64,000 nt of DNA from Thalassobaculum fulvum (lineage in GTDB: Bacteria; Pseudomonadota; Alphaproteobacteria; Thalassobaculales; Thalassobaculaceae), in assembly GCF_014652915.1 (NCBI RefSeq), contig NZ_BMZS01000008.1:124001-188000 (forward strand). The letters are read 5' to 3'. Under the pieces are notes generated by a model that worked only from the letters and a program-made list of their open reading frames with translations, ran no database searches and was not told the DNA's origin. Position numbers and translations under genes: made by a program. Shown in pieces: positions 16,098-24,467 of the stretch; positions within the stretch are counted from its first letter, which is position 1, and each line of letters starts with the position of its first letter.

Positions 16098-16961
16098 ATG
16101 ACCCCTCCCGATCGCCTGCGCGCCCTGCTCGCCGAACCCGGCTTCGTCGTGATGCCGGCGGTGTGGGACGGGCTGACCGCCAAGCTGACGGCGGAGGCCG
16201 GCTTCAAGACCGCGTTCCTGTCCGGCTCCTGCGTGGCGGCCAGCCGGCTCGGCGGCCCGGACCTGGACCTGATCACGGCGACCGAGATGCTGGATGCCTG
16301 CCACATGGTGCGGGCGGCGGCGCCGGACCTGCTGCTGCTGGCCGACGGCGACCACGGCTACGGCAACGCCATGAACGTCCAGCGCACGGTCCGCAACTAT
16401 GGCCGGGCCGGGGCGGCGGCGGTGCTGATCGAGGACAAGATCACCCCGCGCCCGCTGACCTCCGCCGGCAAGCCGTGCCTGACCCGCGACGAGGCCCGCA
16501 TGAAGATCCGCGCGGCGATCGAGGCGGCCAAGGAATCGGGAATCATGGTGCTGGCGCGCACCGACTGCCGGCCGACCCAGGGCATCGACGAGGCGGTCGC
16601 CCGCATCGAGATGTATGTCGAGGAGGGCGCCGAGATCCTGCTGCTCGATTCGCCGGCCGACGACGACGAGTGCCGGCGCGCGGTCGCCGCGGCCCAGGGC
16701 CGGGCGTCGTTCTCGGTGCTGTCGCCGGGCGCCCCGCGGGCGACCCCGACCCAGGCCGAGGCCGAGGCCCTGGGCTTCAAGATCGGCACCTTCCCGACCG
16801 CCATGCTGGCGCCGGCGATCGCCGGCATGAAGGCCGGGCTGGCGGCGCTGGCCGCCGGCGGGTCGGAGGCCGCGGGCGCGCTGCCGCCGGCCGAGCTGCG
16901 CACGACGCTCGGCTACGCCGACTACGACGCCCAGGCCAGGCCGTTCATCGTCGGAGGGTGA
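16098..16961 (+). CDS. Isocitrate lyase / PEP mutase superfamily enzyme
   Basis: This 287-residue (beta/alpha)8-barrel enzyme belongs to the family that cleaves or rearranges C-C or C-P bonds of 2-oxo or 2-hydroxy acids. Motifs are the substrate loop SGSCVAASRLGGPDL, the metal site LLADGDHGYGNAMN and IEDKITPR. The usual Cys-containing gating loop of true lyases (KRCGH) is replaced by ITPRPLTSAGKP, so isocitrate or methylisocitrate lyase activity is unlikely. Oxaloacetate decarboxylase, phosphonopyruvate hydrolase or a related activity fits better. ADGDHGYGN has His where most members have Thr, Ser or another residue. The ATG follows a CCGAGAGTCCC stretch with GAG about 10 bases upstream. An HD-domain gene follows after repeats. 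Confidence 0.85.
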   Translation: MTPPDRLRALLAEPGFVVMPAVWDGLTAKLTAEAGFKTAFLSGSCVAASRLGGPDLDLITATEMLDACHMVRAAAPDLLLLADGDHGYGNAMNVQRTVRNYGRAGAAAVLIEDKITPRPLTSAGKPCLTRDEARMKIRAAIEAAKESGIMVLARTDCRPTQGIDEAVARIEMYVEEGAEILLLDSPADDDECRRAVAAAQGRASFSVLSPGAPRATPTQAEAEALGFKIGTFPTAMLAPAIAGMKAGLAALAAGGSEAAGALPPAELRTTLGYADYDAQARPFIVGG

Positions 16962-16965
16962 CAGG

Positions 16966-17064
16966 CGCCCGTCGCCTCGTGGGTTCCGGCTCTCCGCGGC
17001 CTCGCCGCTGCGGCCGGAATGACGATGATATGAATGGCCGTCATTCCGGAGCGGGTCGCCGCAG
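16966..17064. repeat. Repeat pair B (REP/BIME-like), second copy truncated
   Basis: The forward copy at 16966-17024 ends CCGGAATGACG. After a 14-base spacer the inverted copy starts at 17039 with CGTCATTCCGGAGCGGGTCG. It matches the copy at 23372 up to GCCGCAGG, then stops abruptly at about 17064. From there a 14-base tandem duplication and a 73-base palindromic element take over. Confidence 0.75.
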
Positions 17065-17091
17065 GCCATTTCGGTGAGGCCATTTCGGTGA
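17064..17091. repeat. Perfect tandem duplication of 14 bases
   Basis: GGCCATTTCGGTGA occurs twice head to tail at 17064-17077 and 17078-17091. It lies exactly at the junction where repeat copy B2 breaks off, and its last bases are part of the left arm of the following palindrome. Confidence 0.85.
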
Positions 17092-17158
17092 CAGTGCACT
17101 CATCTCCGTGCTTCATCCGTCGGGCGTCGCAGGCGTGCAGTCAAGTGCACTGTCACCG
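17086..17158. mobile_element. 73-base MITE-like element with 15-base perfect terminal inverted repeats
   Basis: CGGTGACAGTGCACT at 17086-17100 is perfectly complementary to AGTGCACTGTCACCG at 17144-17158, with 43 bases between. It interrupts a copy of the dispersed repeat family. A second short direct repeat, GTATTTGC twice, sits just right of it at 17158-17173. The layout suggests a tiny non-autonomous element or the relic of one. A long hairpin acting as a transcript end or protein site is the alternative. No transposase is near. Confidence 0.5.
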
Positions 17159-17300
17159 TATTTGCGTATTTGCCACCGCCCCCGGCGGTTGCCGCGCCGG
17201 CGCCCGGGGGACTACGCTCTTGCCGCGGATCGAGACGAACGGCGCGCCCGGGAAATGTCCGCCCCAGCCGAAGCGAGCGCGCCCCGCCAGGGAGGCGAGG

Positions 17301-18101
17301 ATGCAGCGCGAGGAATTGTTCACCCGGGCCAAGGAGCTGGCCGCGGCCCGTGTCCATGACGGCATGGGCCTGGACGAGAAGATCGACGCGCTCGAGATGG
17401 CGATGATGGAGCTGCTCGACATCCAGATCATGAAGCCGGCGATCGGCCGGGTCGGCAACTACGCCTCCGGCAGCATGCCGCGCTCGCAGGGCCGATGGCT
17501 GATGGGCGACGACCCGCGGCTGCCGGAGATGCCGGAGAAGCCGACCCTGATGGACTTCTTCCGCTACCGGTTCCTGAACGACTCCTACGGCGGCAACCAC
17601 CTGCTGCAGAGCGGCAAGCTGGCCATGGAGAAGGGCTGCAGCGAGAAGGTGATCCTGGCCTGCCTGCTGCACGACATCTCGGTCGTCGGCTTCGTGCGCA
17701 CCGACCACGGCCACTGGGGCGCGCAGATGATCGAGCCCTATGTCGACCCGGAGGTCACCTGGGCGATCCGGCACCACCAGGCCCTGCGGTTCCGTCCGGA
17801 CCCGGACTATGGCTACGAGTACCCGGCGTCGTACATGAAGGCGTTCGGCGAGGACTACGACCCGCCGGCCTACGTCAAGGCCGAGTGGGAGTACTGCCGG
17901 GGCCACCAGTGGTACGACACCGCGATGCAGGTCGTCGTCAACGACCTGTACGCCTTCGACCCGGACAAGCAGGTGACGATCGACGAGTTCGAAGGCGTGA
18001 TCGCGCGCAACTGGCGGGACCCGGCGGAAGGCCTCGGCTTCGACGGCAGCCCGGTGGCGCACATGTGGCGGACGATGATCTGGCCGAATAACTTTTTGTG
18101 A
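17301..18101 (+). CDS. HD-domain metal-dependent protein
   Basis: This 266-residue soluble protein has an HD-type metal site: His100 in GGNHLLQSG, His124-Asp125 in CLLHDISVVG, then His residues in TDHGHWG and IRHHQALRF. A helical N-terminus and an aromatic, acidic C-terminal third (YGYEYPASYMKAFGEDYDPP) complete it. HD proteins are usually phosphohydrolases, but the PhnZ/MIOX-like branch are diiron oxygenases. The nearby PEP-mutase-superfamily gene makes a phosphonate or 2-hydroxy-acid link thinkable but unproven. The ATG at 17301 has GGGAGGCGAGG immediately upstream. Longer frames to the left run through the palindromic element and are rejected. Confidence 0.8.
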   Translation: MQREELFTRAKELAAARVHDGMGLDEKIDALEMAMMELLDIQIMKPAIGRVGNYASGSMPRSQGRWLMGDDPRLPEMPEKPTLMDFFRYRFLNDSYGGNHLLQSGKLAMEKGCSEKVILACLLHDISVVGFVRTDHGHWGAQMIEPYVDPEVTWAIRHHQALRFRPDPDYGYEYPASYMKAFGEDYDPPAYVKAEWEYCRGHQWYDTAMQVVVNDLYAFDPDKQVTIDEFEGVIARNWRDPAEGLGFDGSPVAHMWRTMIWPNNFL

Positions 18102-18308
18102 GGGGGGCTGGATTTGGGGGTTCGCGAAGTAGTCGGCGCGGGTGCGGCCCCAATGCGCCTTCGGGCAGGTCCGCTTCGACGTCGATGGCCGCAGTCAGAA
18201 TTGACTGTGATGGCTAGAGAGCGAAAGGGTACTCTGCTCGGCACGAACGACTGAAGACAATTGGAAGCAGGATGGTAGCCCCGTGGCTGCATCAGCGGCC
18301 TCGCGTGA
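18102..18308. other. Left boundary of the Hachiman island
   Basis: These 207 bases lie between the native HD gene and the hamB stop. Composition falls from GC-rich to mixed across it. No direct repeat matching the right edge (21242-21511), no tRNA piece and no integrase was found, so the mode of insertion is not visible. Confidence 0.4.
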
Positions 18309-20393
18309 TCAACCGGTGAGTGCCTCCAATATCCATTCCCGTTCGAATTCAGTCAGTTTGCTTCCAGGATCCCTTGCCTGCCGAACAAGGCGTTGGCGAA
18401 GCGATTCGATTGTGTCGTTGTGCGCTAGGAAGCGCTCGGAGATCTGTACAGGCACTCCTTGCTCATCAAGATTCTTAAGCACTTCGGCTCGGAACCAACG
18501 GGGCATTTCGGCAATGAAGAGACTATAGTTTGTGGTCGGCTGGATTCGCTTGGCAAATAACTCCACAACTGAAAACAACTGCGGAAGTCCATATTCACAC
18601 GCCCGGAGAAATCGAAATACATTATCCTGCTGATGCGCTTGACCACGATAACTGCCGCTATGCCAGCGGAAAAACTCACGCAAAGAATTGTTAGACCGAA
18701 GATTAGATAGATAAAATGCCAACTGCGCTGGACTACGAACCCCAAATTCACTTGCGTTTCGCACTTTGCAAATCACAGCACACACGGCCAAAATTTCATT
18801 ATAGCTGGGTGATCCGCCCCAGTGAATAACGGAATCTTGTCGTGAAGCAATCTGCGTTAGCTGCTTTAGAGCAAGCGCATCCTCAAGACCGACAGAAGAC
18901 GCCAAGCGAAGTTCATCTGGCGAAAGCTCCATCGCTCGAGCGAGCTCCGCAACGCGGTCAGATATCTTGGGAGAACTATCCTCATCAGATATGTGAACAA
19001 CTAGCTCATCAGGAGCATCATCGAGATCACCGAAAAGTGGAGGCTCGACTTCGACGATTTGTTCATCCGGTGGCGCGTGAAATAAATAAACTGAACCAAC
19101 GTGATGTTGACCAAGGCGTCCCGCGCGACCACGGATGTTAGAAAACGTAAAGAAGTCATAATTTTTTCGGGCTATCTGTTTATCGTAAATTAGAACAGAT
19201 TTTGCAGCTGTATTAACCCCTTCAATTAATGTTGAAGTACAAATGAGAATGGGAAGAGACCCATTGTTAAACATTCGCACAAATTGGGATGCTAGAGATC
19301 GCGGAATACGACCATGATGCACGGCAACACCAGAAGCAACAGCGTCGCTCAATTCCCACCCATCGCCAAAATTCTCATCGATCCACTCTGACATATTGGC
19401 AACCTTCGAAAACGCAGTCTCTGCTGTCAGAGTCGCAGCGAGTCGATTTGCGCGATCCGGCGATGAAATAAACACAAGCGCTGGCCAGTTCTTAGAATCC
19501 TTTAGCTCAGCTACAAGTCGGTCTTCCTTATTTTCTATTCTTGTTAAATCAAAAGTATCAACAGCAACGGTTGCAAACCGTGTATGTAAAAACTCAAACT
19601 TCCACCGATTCTCTGCTGAATATCGAACGGTCTCGATGTTAGGGCCCAAAAAAAAGAACTGATTAGACCGACGAAGCAATTGATAGACAGCAGCGTTGAG
19701 AGTCGAACTACGATCATCCTGGCGAGAGGGGTCCAATTTATAAAACTCATCTACGACAGCCAAATCCAGTCGCCCAAGATCCTTCCGATTGATCAGCCTT
19801 TCTTGCGTCCCTAAAAAAATGACTGGGTCATGAGATGGAGCCTCCTGAGAATGATACATTACTAGAGCAAATCGGTCTCCAAATCGCCTCTCAATCCGAC
19901 GCCTAAACTCGTCAAGGAGCGCGATAGTTGGCAGAACAATTGCGACTCGCTTATATCGGTTCGTCGAAAGCAGCGCATCAATCAGGAGACTTTTTCCAAA
20001 ACTGGTCGGCGCACTCAGTACCAAGTTTTTGCCTGAAAGCAAGGTATTCAGCGCCGCAACCTGTTCTCTGTGAAACGTGATACCATCGAGTTCATTAGCC
20101 GTAACAGCATCGGCCACCATAGAGTCCCGATAGTCTGCCGTTTCTTTATCAATATAGTTCCATAGTCCAACGGCTCGTGCGAGGGAACTGAAGGCCTCGC
20201 GATACGACTCTAATTCTGGACGAGCTTCCAATAAATTGGCCAATCGTGGCACTACATCGAGCACGCCAGGATCGTCAACATCAAGAATTTGAATGTCACG
20301 CGCAGCCTCCTGCAATACAGAAAAAACACGACTCTTTAGTTCATTTCCTTGAAGTTTTTCTATTTCTCGCCATTGTTGCTGAGACACCGTCAT
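18309..20393 (-). CDS. hamB: Hachiman helicase HamB (Ski2-like superfamily 2)
   Basis: This 694-residue DExH-type nucleic-acid helicase is the second subunit of the Hachiman anti-phage system. Residues 128-135 APTSFGKS are Walker A, 215-218 DEFY is the DExH-type box, 389-393 LIEGV belongs to the second RecA fold, and 420-426 IRGRAGR is motif VI in the GRAGR form typical of Ski2-like helicases. In known Hachiman systems HamB senses DNA and unleashes the HamA nuclease. The gene is much AT-richer than its surroundings, indicating acquisition. Its ATG overlaps the hamA stop by 4 bases (ATGA), so the two are translationally coupled. It looks shorter than the large HamB proteins studied, so accessory C-terminal domains may be missing. 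Confidence 0.85.
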   Translation of the reverse strand: MTVSQQQWREIEKLQGNELKSRVFSVLQEAARDIQILDVDDPGVLDVVPRLANLLEARPELESYREAFSSLARAVGLWNYIDKETADYRDSMVADAVTANELDGITFHREQVAALNTLLSGKNLVLSAPTSFGKSLLIDALLSTNRYKRVAIVLPTIALLDEFRRRIERRFGDRFALVMYHSQEAPSHDPVIFLGTQERLINRKDLGRLDLAVVDEFYKLDPSRQDDRSSTLNAAVYQLLRRSNQFFFLGPNIETVRYSAENRWKFEFLHTRFATVAVDTFDLTRIENKEDRLVAELKDSKNWPALVFISSPDRANRLAATLTAETAFSKVANMSEWIDENFGDGWELSDAVASGVAVHHGRIPRSLASQFVRMFNNGSLPILICTSTLIEGVNTAAKSVLIYDKQIARKNYDFFTFSNIRGRAGRLGQHHVGSVYLFHAPPDEQIVEVEPPLFGDLDDAPDELVVHISDEDSSPKISDRVAELARAMELSPDELRLASSVGLEDALALKQLTQIASRQDSVIHWGGSPSYNEILAVCAVICKVRNASEFGVRSPAQLAFYLSNLRSNNSLREFFRWHSGSYRGQAHQQDNVFRFLRACEYGLPQLFSVVELFAKRIQPTTNYSLFIAEMPRWFRAEVLKNLDEQGVPVQISERFLAHNDTIESLRQRLVRQARDPGSKLTEFEREWILEALTG

Positions 20394-21241
20394 TGGAGCC
20401 CCCTCAGTTTCTTATCAAATTCAGCAACAAATTGATCTTTATCCGCTAACGGAATGTAAACCAAAACAACACGAACGATCTTTGTAAGTCCCGACTTTTC
20501 GAGCTTACCTCTGATACTGCATAGTTCTTTTTCTAAATCAGATATATACGCCGGAGTAACGGCGCCCGCTGAGCTGCACGCCTTACTATTTGCAAGAATT
20601 CCAATTACAAACACGCCAGAAGAAATGAACTTATCCAAACTAGTTTGAGGCTCAAATAGCTCAATCAGCTCATCGTAACGCGGAGTTGTTTTGGGAATCT
20701 GCGGACCAAGAAGTAGTTTTTGTTCCTTTAGAAATCCTTTTTCCAGATGGTCCGCAACAGAATTGAGCGCTTCGACTATAGCACTGTTTGTGTCCTGGTA
20801 GAGTTTAGATTCGCCCAACCATAGCTCAACACCGCCGCTATCCGGAAACCGCGCATGCACCATATCGAACGCTTTTATAACATCGTTGGATGCGCTCTTG
20901 TAGAACACGCGGTTGGATATTGGCAATGTATTGAAATAATCCCGACAAATTGCGTGCAGCGCAATCTCGCCCGCTTCGCCACGTTTTGCATATTTCACAC
21001 TTGTGTAGACTCGGTATGCGGCCTGTTTTAATTTAACATACATATTTGCATGCGTGACTGATAGCTCGTCTTCTGGAAGGGCGTACTCTGGGAGCCATTC
21101 AATCAGATGCTCCGCAAAAGGAATACAACGCCACGCGCTTAACTCGAAACCGGCACAACAGATTCCTTCGACGGGGTTGCCTCCGTCCTGGAAGTATAGT
21201 CGTTCGAGGAAACGCTTTGGCTTGTGGCTATAAGCCGTCAC
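20390..21241 (-). CDS. hamA: Hachiman nuclease HamA (DUF1837)
   Basis: This 283-residue DUF1837 protein is a PD-(D/E)xK-type nuclease and the effector of Hachiman defence. Candidate catalytic residues are Glu89/Glu92 in RGEAGEIALH, Asp126 in KAFDMVH, and Glu144 and Lys146 in WLGESKLY, preceded by RVFYKSASNDVIK. The phrase order (GEI.L....R, FYK..SNDV.KAFD.VH, L.LGESK.Y) matches HamA. In described systems HamA is held inactive by HamB and degrades DNA once released. It starts at GTG 21241, overlapping by 4 bases (GTGA) the stop of a small upstream frame, and is itself ATGA-coupled to hamB. AT-rich codon use matches hamB and not argG. Confidence 0.85.
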   Translation of the reverse strand: MTAYSHKPKRFLERLYFQDGGNPVEGICCAGFELSAWRCIPFAEHLIEWLPEYALPEDELSVTHANMYVKLKQAAYRVYTSVKYAKRGEAGEIALHAICRDYFNTLPISNRVFYKSASNDVIKAFDMVHARFPDSGGVELWLGESKLYQDTNSAIVEALNSVADHLEKGFLKEQKLLLGPQIPKTTPRYDELIELFEPQTSLDKFISSGVFVIGILANSKACSSAGAVTPAYISDLEKELCSIRGKLEKSGLTKIVRVVLVYIPLADKDQFVAEFDKKLRGLQ

Positions 21242-21357
21242 GCTAGTTCACCCCATTTTTGATCGGATAATTGCCTATGGTTGTACCCGACGCAAGCAAT
21301 CGTATCACTCTCTGACGGAACGCAGTGTGCGATATGTCTGGTGATCGCTGACACCAC
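21238..21357 (-). CDS. Possible small gene coupled to hamA
   Basis: An open frame of 39 codons from GTG 21357 (GGAG lies upstream) ends in ELA and a TGA that overlaps the hamA GTG by 4 bases. The frame stays open leftward to 21456, but that part enters argG-like GC-rich sequence. The product has two Cys and the phrase CVGYNHRQLSDQKWGELA, and no family is recognised. It could be a small Hachiman partner, the end of a gene truncated at the island edge, or chance. The overlap is the only positive evidence. Confidence 0.3.
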   Translation of the reverse strand: MVSAITRHIAHCVPSESDTIACVGYNHRQLSDQKWGELA

Positions 21358-21511
21358 ACCCGCTCCATCAGAGCCAACTGCTGCTTCGAGTTCCAGGTGA
21401 CGCGAAACTCCCGCTCCCCACTCCCCCTTGCCCCCCGCCGCGCTCTCCCTATACAACGCAGCCGTTCCGGGCCGGCGCGTGCCCGGCGATTCGCACCATC
21501 ACGAGGGCACC

Positions 21512-22726
<1,215 letters not shown>

Positions 22727-22730
22727 CGGG

Positions 22731-22919
22731 GCGCCCGTCGCTGCGTGGGTTCCGGCTCTCCGCGGCTGCGCCGCTACGGTCGGAATGACGAAAAGGAAGG
22801 GGGTCGCCGCGGCGGCCCCCTTCTTCGTTTATGCCCCCCTTACTGCCCTCCCCCCCTTTTCGTCATTCCGGAGCGGGGCGCCGCCGGCGGCACGCATCCG
22901 GAACCCACGGGGCGACGGG
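22731..22919. repeat. Repeat pair C (REP/BIME-like), between argG and the GIY-YIG gene
   Basis: The forward copy at 22731-22790 reads GCGTGGGTTCCGG to GGAATGACG. The inverted copy at 22861-22919 reads CGTCATTCCGGAGCGG to CATCCGGAACCCACG. The 70-base spacer contains a separate GC-rich hairpin at 22796-22823. Confidence 0.85.
22796..22829 (+). terminator. Probable argG terminator inside repeat pair C
   Basis: GAAGGGGG (22796-22803) pairs with CCCCCTTC (22816-22823) across a 12-base self-complementary loop, followed by TTCGTTT. The T run is interrupted, so efficiency is uncertain. Confidence 0.55.
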
Positions 22920-22953
22920 TGGAAACGCCTCTGCCCCGACCATACCGGGGGAC

Positions 22954-23247
22954 ATGGCCCGCACCCTCCGCCCCTGCGTCTACATCCTGGCGTCGAAGCG
23001 CAACGGCACCCTCTACGTCGGCGTGACGGGCGATCTGCTGCGGCGGGTCTGGGTGCATCGCGAGCAGCCCTCCGGCTTCTGCGCCCGCTACCGCGTCGAC
23101 CGCCTGGTCTGGTTCGAGCCGCACCTGGACATGGCCGCCGCCATCCTGCGCGAGACCCGCCTCAAGGGCTGGCGGCGGGCCTGGAAGATCGCGCTGATCG
23201 AGCAGGCCAATCCGGACTGGCGGGACCTGTACCCGGACCTGGTCTGA
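22954..23247 (+). CDS. GIY-YIG domain protein (UPF0213/YhbQ-like)
   Basis: This 97-residue stand-alone GIY-YIG nuclease-fold protein has the motif YILASKRNGTLYVGVTGDL, an Arg-containing helix (LLRRVWVHRE), a Glu-containing helix (AAAILRETRLKGW) and a terminal Asn-Pro-x-W-x-D-L segment. That is the pattern of single-domain GIY-YIG proteins common in alphaproteobacteria. Their substrates are mostly unknown, with DNA repair or mobile-element roles suggested. The ATG at 22954 follows CGGGGGAC. The gene sits alone between repeat pairs C and D, each a pair of inverted copies. That setting is unusual and might reflect movement of the gene with its flanks. Confidence 0.85.
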   Translation: MARTLRPCVYILASKRNGTLYVGVTGDLLRRVWVHREQPSGFCARYRVDRLVWFEPHLDMAAAILRETRLKGWRRAWKIALIEQANPDWRDLYPDLV

Positions 23248-23265
23248 CCGGGCCTGACCTGAGTG

Positions 23266-23433
23266 GGCCCGTCGCTTCGTGGGTTCCGGATGCGTCCCCC
23301 GGGCCGAGCCCGGGGTCCGCTCCGGAATGACGAACAGTGGGGAAAGCCTGGCGCCACGCCCCCTCCCCCTTCGTCATTCCGGAGCGGGTCGCCGCAGGCG
23401 GGACGCATCCGGAACCCACGCAACGACGGGCGC
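23266..23433. repeat. Repeat pair D (REP/BIME-like), between the GIY-YIG gene and an SDR
   Basis: The forward copy at 23266-23332 contains GTGGGTTCCGG, an internal GGGCCGAGCCCGGGG hairpin and CCGGAATGACG. The inverted copy at 23372-23433 reads CGTCATTCCGGAGCGG to ATCCGGAACCCACG. The spacer is about 40 bases. Confidence 0.85.
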
Positions 23434-23528
23434 CCCCTGGACAGCCCGCCTCCCCGGCCGGTAACGGAATCTCCACATTCCTCTGTCCTGATCGCCGATC
23501 CGGGAACCCGCAGCCACAGGACTCCACG

Positions 23529-24305
23529 ATGACCGACGCCACGCCCTCGAACGACACCCGCCCGGTCGCGCTGGTCACCGGCGGCGGCCAGGGGATCGGC
23601 CGGGCCACGGTTGCCCGGCTGGTGGCCGACGGCTGGCGGGTGGCGGCGGTCGACCTGGACGCCGAGGCGCTGGCCGAGGTCACCGGCCGGCACGGCGGCG
23701 TGGTGTGCGCGGTGCCGGCCGACGTCGCCGAGCCGGACGCTCCCGGCATCGCGGTCGAGCGCGCGGTCGCTACGTTCGGCCGGCTCGACGCCCTGGTGAA
23801 CAACGCCGGGATCAGCGCCAACGGCCCGCTCGAGCAGCTCGAGCCGGCGGCCTGGAACCGGGTGCTGGCGGTCAACCTGACGGCGCCGATGCTGTTCGCG
23901 AAGCATTCCCTGTCCCATCTGCGGCAGTCCCCGCGCGCAGCCATCGTCAACATCGCCTCGACCCGGGCGCTGATGAGCGAGCCCGACACCGAGGCCTACT
24001 CCGCTTCCAAGGGCGGCATCGTGGCGCTGACCCACGCCCTGGCGGTGTCGCTCGGCCCCGCAATCCGGGTCAACGCGGTGTCGCCCGGCTGGATCGAGAC
24101 CGGACCCTGGCAGAAGGCGTCGCGCCGGCGCGAGGCCCGGCACAGCGACGCCGACCGCGCCCAGCACCCGGCCGGCCGGGTCGGCACGCCCGACGACGTG
24201 GCCGAGGCGGTCGCGTTCCTGCTGTCCGAGCGCAACGGCTTCGTGACCGGCCACAACCTGGTGGTCGACGGCGGCATGACCCGCCGGATGATCTACGTCG
24301 AGTAG
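23529..24305 (+). CDS. Short-chain dehydrogenase/reductase
   Basis: This 258-residue classical SDR has the nucleotide motif TGGGQGIG near residue 16 and Asp at the end of beta-2 (VAAVDLD), which favours NAD over NADP. The structural motif NNAG and catalytic Ser (NIASTRA) are present, as is Tyr-Lys in YSASK. The C-terminus has SPGWIETG and the FVTGHNLVVDGGM ending. It resembles glucose or 3-oxoacyl dehydrogenase-like SDRs, but the substrate is not evident. The ATG at 23529 begins MTDATPSND after repeat pair D. There is no obvious operon partner; the next gene starts 162 bases later. Confidence 0.9.
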   Translation: MTDATPSNDTRPVALVTGGGQGIGRATVARLVADGWRVAAVDLDAEALAEVTGRHGGVVCAVPADVAEPDAPGIAVERAVATFGRLDALVNNAGISANGPLEQLEPAAWNRVLAVNLTAPMLFAKHSLSHLRQSPRAAIVNIASTRALMSEPDTEAYSASKGGIVALTHALAVSLGPAIRVNAVSPGWIETGPWQKASRRREARHSDADRAQHPAGRVGTPDDVAEAVAFLLSERNGFVTGHNLVVDGGMTRRMIYVE

Positions 24306-24467
24306 CCCTGCTCGAAGCCTGACGGTTCCGTCAGCCCCTCCCCCGGCCGGTTTGCCGCGACACCCGCAGCCGGATCGGGCAGACTCGGTCAACGGCCCGC
24401 ATCGGAGGGGCGGTTTCCGACCGCGCGCAGGCCGACGACCAGGGAAGTCCGGACAGGGGGGTGGGAG

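Noticed and set aside
17034-17300. N-terminal extension of the HD-domain protein to 17034
   Set aside because: It would translate the palindromic element and a repeat copy. The ATG at 17301 has a strong ribosome site and begins the conserved part.
18102-21511. Attachment-site repeats flanking the Hachiman island
   Set aside because: Reading both edges gave no shared direct repeat, no tRNA fragment and no integrase.
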